A DNA stretch of 12,901 nt from Monoraphidium neglectum (Eukaryota > Chlorophyta > Chlorophyceae > Sphaeropleales > Selenastraceae), in assembly GCF_000611645.1 (NCBI RefSeq), contig NW_014012939.1:4221-17121 (forward strand). Direction: 5' to 3'. The position numbers were made by a program, and so were the translations under genes. The notes under the pieces are model-generated. The model was given only the letters and a program-made list of their open reading frames with translations. It made no database searches and was not told the DNA's origin. Shown one piece after another: positions 1-7,544 of the stretch (its first letter is position 1; every line of letters starts with the position of its first letter).

Positions 1-1707
1 AAAGGAGAAGCCAAAACCGCCCGGTGAGGCAGCGGGCGCGGCGGCCGCGGCGCTGGCAGGGGCCGAGCCGCCAAAGGCGAAGGGCTGCGGAGCTGCCGTG
101 GCGGAGGGCGCGGCTGCGGGCGCGGCGCCAAACGTCATCGCGGCTGGCTGCGCCTGGGTGGGCGCGCCTGCTGGCGAGAAGGGTGCGGCGCCCCCAAAGT
201 TGAAGGCGGGCGCGGGCGCAGGCGCAGGCGCCGCTGCCGCTGCGGAGGACGCCGCTGGCGTTGAGGACCCGCCGAATGCAAAAGCAGGCGCGCTCGCCGC
301 CGCCGAAGACGGCGCTGCCGGCGCAGGGGCCGCGGCCGCCCCAAATGTGAAGCCGCCCGGGGCTGCTGCGCCGGCAGCGGCGCCCGCCGGCGCCGCCGGG
401 GCAGCCCCGAAGCTGAAGGTCGCGCCGCCCGCCGGCGCCGACGCACCGGGGGGCGAGGCGGCGGCCGCCGGCGGCGGCGCAGCCCCGAATGAAAAGCCCC
501 CTGATGCTGGCGCGGGCGCGGACGTTGGCCCAGTTGGTGCGTTTGCCAAGGCAGACGATGCGGGGCCCGAGCTTGCAGGGGCGGAGGCCCCGAATGCGAA
601 CGTCGTTGGCGCCCCACCAAACGAAAACGGGGCTGGGGACGCCGCAGCCGCCGCAGCCGCCGCGGGCGCCCCGCTGGCCGTAGCCGCAGGCGTGATGGAG
701 GCGCCTGACGGGGCTGCTGCGGACGCCACCGCCGCCGCGCCGCCGGATGACGAGGCCCCGAAGTTGAAGCCGCCCACAGCCGCCAGTGCGGGCCCGCCAG
801 CACTGTCCCCAGCCGCTGCCTTGCCCTCAGTCCCGGCCGGCGCAGCACCCGCGGCCGGCGGCGGCGCGCCGAAAGTAAAGCTGGGCACCGGCTGCGACGG
901 CCCCGCCGCCTGGGGTGGGGCCTCTGCTGCTGCCGACGCAGGGTCGGCTGCGGGTGCGGCCGCGGCGGCGGCTGCAGGTGCGCCACCGAAGTAGGAGGAA
1001 AGCGCTGCGGGCGCCGCTGCCGGCTTGTCTGGCGCGCCAGCCGCTGACTTGGCGCCGCCGTTTACCACGCCGCTGCCACCCCCCACTGGTTCCTCGCCGC
1101 CTGCTTTGGTCGCATCCTTTGCGGCCGCGTTGCCGCCATCACCTTTCGCCACTGCCTCGGGCGCCGCCGGCGCCGCGCCAAAGCTGAAGGCCGGCGTGGA
1201 CGCCGCGGCAGCGGCTGGCAGCGTCCCTGCCTTTGCCGTCGCGGTCGGCGCCGGCAGGGCAAGGGCCTTGGCAGGCTCTTCTGGCTCCTCTGATAGGTCG
1301 TCCTCTGACTCTCCCGCCAGTGGTGGCACAAAAAAAGTGACTGGTCGGCGCAGCGGCGTGCTGCCCGTGCCAGTCTGCGGCGCCACGTTGCCCGGTCGCA
1401 AGCGGAACGGCGAGAGCGCCTGCTCGTGCTGCACTGCAGCACCAGCGGCGGTGCTGCCGACAGCGCCGCCCTTCAAGAAGGCTGCACGGCTGCCCAGGAC
1501 GGAAGACATATCCACCTTGAATCCTCTTTGCGCCTCTTCCGGCGCCTCTCGCCGCCTGACGGAGCGATCTTGCACGCCATCATCGGAATCGAGAACTGAT
1601 GCAGACCGCTTGCGGCCGGACGGATGAAGCTCGCCCTGATTGTGGCTGACATTCCCCGCGGACTGCCTGGGCGTGAGAGCGCTGGAGGTCCGTGCTCGTT
1701 GGTGCAT
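1..1707 (-). CDS. FG-repeat nucleoporin-like protein, 5' part (runs off left edge)
   Basis: A stop-free frame of 569 codons runs leftward from an ATG at 1707-1705 to the window edge. It contains about 14 FG dipeptides in an Ala/Pro/Gly/Ser-rich context, all in one frame: PAFSFGA (near residue 174), SYFGGA, SFTFGA, GFNFGA, FSFGGA, FAFGA, GFSFGA, TFSFGA, GFTFGA, AFAFGG, AFNFGGA, MTFGA, FAFGG and GFGFSF at the edge. FG repeats of this FxFG kind form the permeability barrier of the nuclear pore and bind transport receptors. The N-terminal 170 residues lack FG. They hold two basic clusters, RKR (32-34) and RRR (51-53), resembling a bipartite nuclear localisation signal, and an acidic stretch near residues 131-145. 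The start is uncertain: in-frame ATGs also lie at 1509 and 1899, and the first upstream stop is at 1956-1954. I chose 1707 because it has A at -3 and the sequence above it looks non-coding. The downstream end and any folded C-terminal domain are outside the window, so I cannot say which nucleoporin this is. The plus-strand alanine-rich frames here are antisense shadows. Confidence 0.85.
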   Translation of the reverse strand, partial: MHQRARTSSALTPRQSAGNVSHNQGELHPSGRKRSASVLDSDDGVQDRSVRRREAPEEAQRGFKVDMSSVLGSRAAFLKGGAVGSTAAGAAVQHEQALSPFRLRPGNVAPQTGTGSTPLRRPVTFFVPPLAGESEDDLSEEPEEPAKALALPAPTATAKAGTLPAAAAASTPAFSFGAAPAAPEAVAKGDGGNAAAKDATKAGGEEPVGGGSGVVNGGAKSAAGAPDKPAAAPAALSSYFGGAPAAAAAAAPAADPASAAAEAPPQAAGPSQPVPSFTFGAPPPAAGAAPAGTEGKAAAGDSAGGPALAAVGGFNFGASSSGGAAAVASAAAPSGASITPAATASGAPAAAAAAAASPAPFSFGGAPTTFAFGASAPASSGPASSALANAPTGPTSAPAPASGGFSFGAAPPPAAAASPPGASAPAGGATFSFGAAPAAPAGAAAGAAAPGGFTFGAAAAPAPAAPSSAAASAPAFAFGGSSTPAASSAAAAAPAPAPAPAFNFGGAAPFSPAGAPTQAQPAAMTFGAAPAAAPSATAAPQPFAFGGSAPASAAAAAPAASPGGFGFSF

Positions 1708-2163
1708 CGTATGCAGTTGAGCTTGCCTGCTGTGCTTGGCTAGCAGGCAGAATGTTCGAAAGATGACAACGGGAGCAATGTAATTGCAAAAGGCGAACTC
1801 TTGCTGCAACCCGCCCTTGCGCCGCCGTCGCAACCCCCCCTTGCGATCAGCAGCTCGAGCTGTCGCAGCAACGATTGAACTTAGCCGGGATGGAAGCATG
1901 CCACATTGACTGATTTGCAGGAATGTCAGCGTTTCAAAAATTCCCACCACTTCCTAAAAGTCATCAAGGGTAGTGCTAGAGGTCGCCCACCCGACGACCT
2001 GCGTGACACCAGGAAGCAACCGTTTGCCACCCAATTACTGTCGCCTCCCTGTGACGTGAACAGGCCCAGCGTTTGTGACACGTGCCCCTTTCATGCACAC
2101 TTCGGAGCAGATGGATACAGTTGCTACAAATAGTTGCAGGCGGGCCGGCCTGCAGCCACTCGT
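1708..2163. other. Intergenic: 3' side of the cupin gene and 5' flank of the nucleoporin gene
   Basis: I find no supported gene here. The interval separates the TAA of the cupin gene (2166-2164) from the preferred ATG of the nucleoporin (1707), both on the minus strand, so it should hold the cupin 3' UTR and the nucleoporin promoter and 5' UTR. I saw no TGTAA-type polyadenylation signal on the minus strand in this stretch. The nucleoporin frame stays open up to 1954, so part of the interval could be coding if translation starts at 1899. The one visible structure is the repeat at 1806-1845, listed separately. Confidence 0.5.
1806..1845. repeat. Short direct repeat with GCAA/TTGC dyads
   Basis: Two 16-bp copies, 1806-1821 (GCAACCCGCCCTTGCG) and 1830-1845 (GCAACCCCCCCTTGCG), differ by one base and are separated by 8 bp. 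Each copy carries inverted arms, GCAA...TTGC, around a C-rich core. The repeat lies about 100-140 bp upstream of the preferred nucleoporin start. It could be a paired protein-binding site. If translation starts at 1899 instead, it would encode a duplicated RKGGL motif. There is no functional evidence beyond the sequence pattern. Confidence 0.6.
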
Positions 2164-3822
2164 TTACGACGCATCGAGCCCGTGCTGCCTTGTCAGCAGC
2201 TCCTCCGCCTTGGGCGCCGCCGCTCGCGTGCTGTACTGCTTGTAGAAAGCCTGGTGTCGCGGTACAAGCATGCGCGATCAGCATCAGTATCAGCATCATC
2301 TCTGTCTTTTGAACCTAGAGTTTCACTCCCTGGCGACAGGCGCAAGGTGGTGCTTGCAGCGGCCATCACACCAACTCAAGCACCGCCTGCTGCTTGAGGT
2401 CTCCATCCTGCTTGCCTGCCACTGGGATCCATACCAAACAAACCCAAGACATTGTGAGCCCTCACGCACCTTGTAGCCAATACCCTCTGCCAAGGGGACC
2501 ACCCAGTCCTCGACCGCACGCCACGCCCAGGCCGGCATGCCGGTCAGCACGGTCTCGCCGCGCGCATAGGTGAGCAGCTTCTGCACGGGGCTGACGGCCA
2601 GCGCGGTCTCATACTCATGCCCCAGGCCTGGGTGTGTCATCAGGCGGGTAAGATTGAGATTGGGTTTTCTAGGCTGTGGGACCGCATCGCCTGTGCAGCC
2701 AATTAGGGGCGCTCGATGAAAGCAAAACATGACGACCAACGCACCACGCTTGCAGCGGTCGCCAAAACACAACCTGCAGCTTCTCAACGTACTGTTATTG
2801 TGCTGGTAGGCCCATCCCGCTCACCTTCTTTGGACTAGACACTCTCACAATTACGCATTCCTCCTTGAACAAGCATGCGTGCCTAGGTACACATGGTCGC
2901 TCGCACAGAGCACACATGTTCGCCCAACCTCCTGCATACCCATCAACCCCTCACCAGCAAGCGTCTCGTACAGCGCCTCCCCTTGCCGTGCCGGCCGCCA
3001 CGTCACCTCCAGCAGCAAGTCCCCGCCCCCCTCGCCCCCCGCATTCCAAAGTGAGTGCGCCTCGCCTGCGGTGGGGCGCCAAGGTTCCAGAGGCACGGCT
3101 GTCTGGAGGGGCTTGGTGAGTTCACTTGTGGAAGCAGACGGGCGGTGTATGGCCCCGCCCTGGATGCTGCTGCTGACATACACCAAGCGCCAGCGCGCCG
3201 ATGCAGTGGCAGACGTGCATCGCCATGGCCGTGTCCGCATGTTGCAGACGTGATTGAAACCTCCCCAGCACCCCGCCCACGCATCACACAGAAAATGTAA
3301 ACGCAACGCGCACCCTGCTGTATAATGATGCCATCGTCCTGGGCCCCAGCCTCCGCCGCCAGCGAGGCGTGGCCCCGCCAGTAACCCAGGCGCCCCTGCT
3401 TGACCTCAACATGCTCATCCTGGTACAGATGCAGGTGGCCCGGCTGGGAGCCGGGCTGGCCTGGAAATCAATCGGTTGGGTGGCAGCACTTGTGGTGTTG
3501 GCGAGGTTGCCGGATTTGAAGGCCAAGACGACGCAGGCGAAGGGCGCGCTGATGCTGGCATGTTGAGAGCCCACAGCCAGTACAGTCCATCTGCCCCACT
3601 GCATGGCGTTGTTGCCCGCCGTGGTGGGAATGCGCAGTCGCATTGCTATCTCAATCAGCAGCGCGTACCTCGCGAGGCGCCGTAGGCTCCCTCCCTGATC
3701 AGCAGTTCCATTGTGAAGGACTCCCCGCCTGTGTCGTCGCTGCTGGTGACCACACGGTATCGCGTCTGGTTGCCTGTGGAGGGGCGTCGCAATTTGGGGT
3801 GCTGTTGCGAGGCGGGGGCCAT
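2164..3822 (-). CDS. Cupin-domain (RmlC-like) protein, 224 aa, five exons
   Basis: Minus-strand exons: 3822-3669, 3460-3314, 3098-2955, 2627-2470 and 2235-2164 (TAA). All phases agree and the total is 225 codons. Donors are GTACGC, GTGCGC, GTGAGG and GTGCGT; acceptors end in CAG. The ATG has a strong context (ACAATGG). Cupin motif 1 is complete: H60-x-H62-x4-E67-x6-G74 in HLHLYQDEHVEVKQG. Motif 2 is present as P109-x2-G112-x2-H115-x3-N119 in PTAGEAHSLWN. In this family His60, His62, Glu67 and His115 would bind a metal such as Fe, Mn or Zn. A C-terminal helical part (about 140-224) includes LYETLAGLG and AGMP-like MPAWAWRAVEDW, as in small one-domain bacterial cupins that end in a short helical tail. 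I infer a soluble metal-binding cupin. The substrate and reaction cannot be read from the sequence. The 5' end is the least certain part: an upstream exon ending at 3950 could join through an acceptor at 3864 in the correct phase and add a membrane-spanning N terminus. Confidence 0.85.
2276..2301. repeat. Degenerate ATCAGC/ATCAGT short tandem repeat
   Basis: About four imperfect hexamer units (atcagc, atcagt, atcagc, atcatc) lie in the last intron of the cupin gene. It looks like an ordinary intronic microsatellite with no evident function. Confidence 0.5.
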
Positions 3823-3923
3823 TGTCGGTGGGGGTGCACGGTGCGCTGGATTGTAGTGACGCTCTAGTCGCCGCGAGGCAAGTGCACGTCGCCAGCTCAA
3901 TGAATCGTGCGTAGGAGCCACCA

Positions 3924-4100
3924 CTATCTGTTTCTTGCTACCCTCTCACCTGCCATCGAGTCTTCTATGTATTCTTGCCCGTTGAAGCTGGTGCGTGTTT
4001 TGCGGTTGACGCCCCACCGCACGCCCGACGTCATCAGCAGCGCCATGCTGCCGAATGCCATACCAAACACCACGAAGCCGGGTAATGGGAGGCGGCCCAT
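3924..4100 (-). CDS. Small single-pass membrane protein (58 aa) or first exon of the cupin gene
   Basis: The frame opens at an ATG (4100-4098) with an ideal start context, CACCATGG, and stops at 3926-3924. The peptide starts MGRLPLPGFVVFGMAFGSMA and contains one hydrophobic segment (about residues 8-27) followed by a basic stretch, RWGVNRKTR, and a polar tail, NGQEYIEDSMAG. That is the shape of a small membrane-anchored, perhaps organellar, protein. I do not recognise the family. A good donor (GCAG|GTGAGAGG) lies at 3950/3949. Splicing from there to an acceptor at 3865-3864 would restore frame (G + AG) and fuse this segment to the cupin protein, giving about 288 residues. That intron would be only 86 nt, shorter than the other four in the gene. 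Both readings are open. The strong start context makes translation plausible either way. Confidence 0.45.
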   Translation of the reverse strand: MGRLPLPGFVVFGMAFGSMALLMTSGVRWGVNRKTRTSFNGQEYIEDSMAGERVARNR

Positions 4101-4568
4101 GGTGTGCTACCGTTTGCTGCTGCTGCTGCCTCTCAAGGCGCTGATGGCACTGGTGTGTGCGGCCGCGGCCCGGTCGCTCCCCAACACAACTGGAGCTCCC
4201 TGCACACGCCACTGCTGCTTGCCGCTTCCCTGACGGCCGTGCCACCTAGCAGACTGATCTTCGGTGCTCTGTGATGTGGTGATCTTTCAACGTTTTGTAT
4301 CTCAACAGCAGCTCATATGTTGGTGCCCGCAGTGCCGATGTGTGTGATCATTCAAAGCGCAGGGCCGTTTTTATGACAAACTGAATGTGACGACACTAAT
4401 GATTTGCGCATCAGTATGCCATCCAATCCTCTTTGCACGCTACGGTAATGAACGTGCATCATGGCACCTGATCTGACGGCAGTTCAATTCAAAGCAACTT
4501 GACCACGTCTCCACGACAGACGACGAACAATACCAACCCCTGAGACATAACAGGGAAATCAACTGGCG
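4101..4568. promoter_or_regulatory. Divergent intergenic region (likely promoters and 5' UTRs)
   Basis: These 468 bp separate the leftward start at 4100 from the rightward MYND gene at 4569. Promoters for both directions should lie here. The sequence is more AT-rich than its surroundings. A T-rich stretch, GTTTTTATGAC, lies near 4369 and a CCAAT near 4422, but neither is strong enough to call as a promoter element. From about 4329 onward it is homologous to the flank of the second MYND gene (from about 7318), for example around GCAGTGCC and CTGATCTGACGGC. The first 230 bp have no counterpart there. Confidence 0.5.
4461..4502 (+). other. Short upstream ORF, 5' flank of MYND gene 1
   Basis: ATG GCA CCT GAT CTG ACG starts a 13-codon frame ending in TGA, 66 bp before the main start and in the same frame. 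The matching sequence before the second MYND gene (7452) starts the same way. Whether it is transcribed is unknown. Confidence 0.3.
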
Positions 4569-6927
4569 ATGCCGAGTACGGTGGTCAACCAGGGCTTGAG
4601 CCGGCAGGTGGCAGTGCTGACTGCCGTATTGCGTCGAAAGAAATTGAGCGGCGGCATGCGCGACAGTGCCCTAAGCGCTGCCGTTAGTGCCCTCAGTCAT
4701 GAGTGCGACAAGGCCAAAGCTGGCGAGCTGGTGGAGGCCAGCGCGCTCGAGGCACTCTGCGGGTGCTTGCGCTCGCCGAGCGCTGCGGTAGTGCATGCCT
4801 GCCTCGTGTCGCTGGCGCACCTCTGCCAGGGTGAGTAAGCGTGGGACCGCTCGTGCTTGGGAGATGCAGGGATTTTAACCTGGATGCTTTCAGCGTGGCT
4901 CATCAGAACACACTGCCAGTGGGCCTCTGACTGGTAGCCCTGCAAGCCTCGTCCCGCCTCACATGACCCCCAGTCCCCCCAGGCGGCCCCAGCAACGAGC
5001 GGGTCCCCCAAATCAGCGCCGTCCCAGGTTTTCTCCAAAGTCTGGTGTCATGCATGGCCAGCGGCAATCTCATGACAGCGTGCGGCGCCACGAGGCTTCT
5101 GAGACATGCGATCGATGCGCACGACGACGCCGCCCGCGCTGCGCTCCAGCCCGGCTTGCCGGCCGCCATTATCTCACAGATGCACAAGTTCACCAGCAAC
5201 TGCAGCGCCGGCAGCGGTGACAAAATCTATGCGTTAAGGTGGGGCAAGAACTCACCCTCGTACCTGGTGCAGGACAGCAGCTTGCAGAGCAGATTTCCTC
5301 AGCTTTTCTGCACCACTGCTTCTTGAGCGCTATATGGCAGGGCAAACAGATGCGCCAAGCCTCGATCAGGGCTGCTTTGCAGGTCGCTGGCCTTGTTGCT
5401 CCCCTGTGCCAGTGTACTCACAAACTTCTGCCTCAAACACTGCAATCCCTGTGCGTGCCCGGGCCCACGGGAATCATCAACTGCAGCCCGCACAGCATGT
5501 TGAGCACAACTGAATTCTGTCACGCGGACATGTTGATCGTCGGCTGCATCAGCGAAATATTGGCAAGCCCGCACACGGAAGTCAGGGAGTCGCTGGCACA
5601 CCATGCGGGCTTCGGCTCAGCCGCCGCCACGCTGCTGGCGTGCCCGGCCGCGTACGCCGCCAGCGCTGCAGCTGGGGCGCTCTTGGGCTTCTTGGGGACC
5701 AACCAACGCTACGCCTTCAGGCCGGGCGACACGCGGCGGGCAGTGCTGCGCCTCGAGCTGGCCCCACTGGCGACCGGGATTGGTGGGATGCTGCGGCGCG
5801 CCACGCGCGGCATGGACGCGCTTAGTGCCCAAGGCAGCAGCAACGAAGCGACCGCGGCCGCCGCGGTCAGCCTTCTGCATGAAATCCTTGTGGGCGGCCG
5901 CGAGGAGGCGGCGGCGGCGATGGGTGACGCGGAGCCGCAGCTGCCGCTGCTGCTGTGGCGATTCTTGCAGCTCTGGGGGGACGTCGACAAGATTCAGGTG
6001 AATGACGAGAGGCTGGAGGATTGGATGCACCTGCGTCCGCTGGCTCGACACAATACAAGGACCTGCCAGCTGGCCCGCGGCGCCGAATGGATCACGGCAT
6101 ATCGCCCCTGCTGTTTGGGCTCCGCTGGCTCTCTGCTCACGCAAGACCACCGCCGCCCTCCATCCGGGCCGCTTGCATCCCGCCAGGACGCCACCTCTGG
6201 CATGGCTCACAGCAGCATCCAGGCCTTGATCTGCTTCAGCCAGAGCGCCGCCAAGCACCTGGCGGGCCATGAGCCGCCTGCCCTCATGCGCGCCGGAATT
6301 CCCTGTTTGCTGCGCATTGGCAGCGGCGAGGACCCGAGCATTGAGCTGCCAGGCAACGACCTGTTGTGGGCCGCTGCGCCGCCGGCGCTACAAGAAATGA
6401 TGCACCAAAAGTTTGATGTTCGGTTTGGCGGGCGAGTGTCGCGCGCAAGCATGATGGCGACGCCGCGACGGCCCACTTTTCGGGATTTTGGCCGCGGGAA
6501 GGATCAGGGGGATGTGGCGCAATCAGTGTCGGCGGAAGATGAAGAGGCACCTGCAGCTGTGGCGCCGCCACCGCCACCTCCCGCGGCCGCTGCCCCGCAA
6601 GAGGCTGCGGCGCCGCCCGCATCTGCCACGACCGGTGCGGCGTTCCGCCGCCGTGCGTCCCGCAAACAGCTGGCGTGCGCCGTGTGCGGGAAGACCGCCC
6701 GCGACGGCGCCGCGCTCAGGCGCTGCGCCGGCTGCGGCCGCGTGACGCGCGTCTGCTACTGCAGCCAGGAGCACTGCAGGAGGCACTGGGTGGTGATGGG
6801 CCACAGGCGGCAGTGCGAGGAGGTGCAGCTTCGGCTCAAGGCGGCTGGTCAGGGAGGAGGCACATTGGAGGGCGGCCTGGGCAGCATGCGTGATGGGAAT
6901 GGCGCCAGCACTGAGCCGCGGGACTGA
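4569..6927 (+). CDS. Armadillo-like repeat protein with C-terminal MYND zinc finger, copy 1 (628 aa)
   Basis: Exons 4569-4830, 4983-5238, 5370-5997 and 6187-6927 (TGA) join in phase to 629 codons. Donors are GTGAGT, GTGGGG and GTGAAT; acceptors end CAG. The start ATGCCGAG is matched in the paralogue at 7545. Exons 1-3 encode alpha-helical, armadillo-like units, for example EALCGCLRSPSAAVVHACL near residues 60-85, and AALQPGLPAAIISQM in exon 2. A Pro/Ala-rich acidic linker (about 6520-6640) follows, then the MYND finger at residues 546-592. Its zinc ligands are C546, C549, C562, C565, C574, C579, H588 and C592. MYND fingers generally bind proline-rich peptides, and armadillo repeats bind proteins, so an adaptor role is likely; no enzyme domain is visible. 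The cysteine after YCS lies one residue later than usual (YCSQEHC). Intron 3 (5998-6186) is 189 nt, in frame and free of stops, so a retained-intron form with 63 extra residues could be translated. Confidence 0.88.
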
Positions 6928-7317
6928 CACGTTCGATCCGCCTGCAGGCTTTCCTCATCTGGGTTCTGGCAATGGTTGGCTTTGTGGGTAAGGCTGCTGG
7001 GTGCAGCCTGGGTGGGTGAAGTGACTGGGCTAAAACTCTGCAATGGGTGATTTGATATCCGCCAACTGTCCCCAATTGCTGAGTAATTGCATGTTTGCCA
7101 ATGGCTTTTTGGACCGGTGTGGAGGACTCTGAAACGAGAGGCAGAGTGTCGGGGGCTGGCAGCAAGCGCTGCGAACCATTGGCGGGGGGCAGGGGGCGGG
7201 ACGGTACAACAGTACAGCACCTGCATTGTGGCCAATGCTGCAGCACGCGCCCACTTCTGCGACAGCGATGCTATTGTGGGCGGCAGGTGCACTCACGCCG
7301 GGTTGAGCATAATGCAC
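6928..7317. other. 3' flank of MYND gene 1, duplicated with the gene
   Basis: This stretch follows the MYND stop and matches 9918-10290 after the second gene, for example GGCTTTCCTCATCTGGG, GGGTGAAGTGACTGGGCT and TTGCTGAGTAAT. It should hold the 3' UTR. No intact gene is present. The only coding-like content is the neighbour-gene relic at 7212-7292, listed separately. The duplication junction lies near 7296-7317. Beyond it, TGTAA motifs at 7382-7386 and 7429-7433 could serve as algal-type polyadenylation signals for this gene, which would make a 3' UTR of about 450-500 nt. Confidence 0.55.
7212..7292 (-). pseudogene. Relic of the 3' end of the glutamine-rich gene
   Basis: Read on the minus strand, this encodes VHLPPTIASLSQKWARAAAL followed by ATMQVL. 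The intact gene ends VHLPPNMAALSRKWARAAAL then AAMQAL and a stop (10280-10200). The relic has no upstream part of the gene, and the stop codon TAG has become TAC (7214-7212). It is explained by the tandem duplication having ended inside the neighbouring convergent gene. I infer that it is non-functional. Confidence 0.82.
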
Positions 7318-7451
7318 GCAGTGCCAGTGATGTGTGACAACGATTTTTCGCAAACACGGTTTCATGACGTGTCAAGCTGGTTGTAATAGTGTACTCATAT
7401 CTGGTGGATATCCTCGCAAGTTACCTTCTGTAATATAAACGAGCATGTGCC

Positions 7452-7481
7452 ATGGCATCTGATCTGACGGCGACAGTGTAA
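7452..7481 (+). other. Short upstream ORF, 5' flank of MYND gene 2
   Basis: ATG GCA TCT GAT CTG ACG GCG starts a 9-codon frame ending in TAA, 63 bp before the main ATG and in frame with it. The first seven codons correspond to those at 4461 before the first paralogue. The ends then differ (TAA here, a later TGA there). Confidence 0.3.
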
Positions 7482-7544
7482 TTTGACCACGCATCCGCAG
7501 AGGTGGCTAATTACACCAAACGGCTCAGGCATATCAGCTTTCAA

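Larger units (their letters stand above)
4329..7295. repeat. Left copy of a ~2.99-kb direct tandem duplication
   Basis: This unit aligns to about 7318-10285 at a constant offset of 2976-2993 bp. It contains 240 bp of 5' flank, the whole MYND gene, about 285 bp of 3' flank, and 81 bp matching the 3' end of the convergent glutamine-rich gene. The 5' end is marked by the shared GCAGTGCC at 4329 and 7318. The 3' end is marked by the shared GGCGGCAGGTGCAC near 7280 and 10269. Exon count, splice sites and phases are the same in both copies. Divergence is substantial in flanks and introns, so the event is not recent. Confidence 0.85.

Noticed and set aside
98..994. 298-codon plus-strand alanine-rich frame (and a 283-codon minus frame at 135-986)
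   Set aside because: Both are shadows of the FG nucleoporin frame, which is continuous to the edge and explains every repeat. The plus frame opens at GTG, not ATG.
1025..1627. 200-codon plus-strand frame
   Set aside because: It is antisense to the N-terminal half of the nucleoporin, has no recognisable domain, and does not open at ATG.
2323..2787. 154-codon minus-strand frame as a stand-alone gene
   Set aside because: Only its middle (2627-2470) is coding-like, with an acceptor and a GTGCGTGAG donor at the ends; it is exon 4 of the cupin gene.
5239..6927. 562-codon frame as an intronless MYND gene
   Set aside because: It begins with GTG inside an intron and reads through intron sequence; the paralogue and splice phases support the four-exon model.
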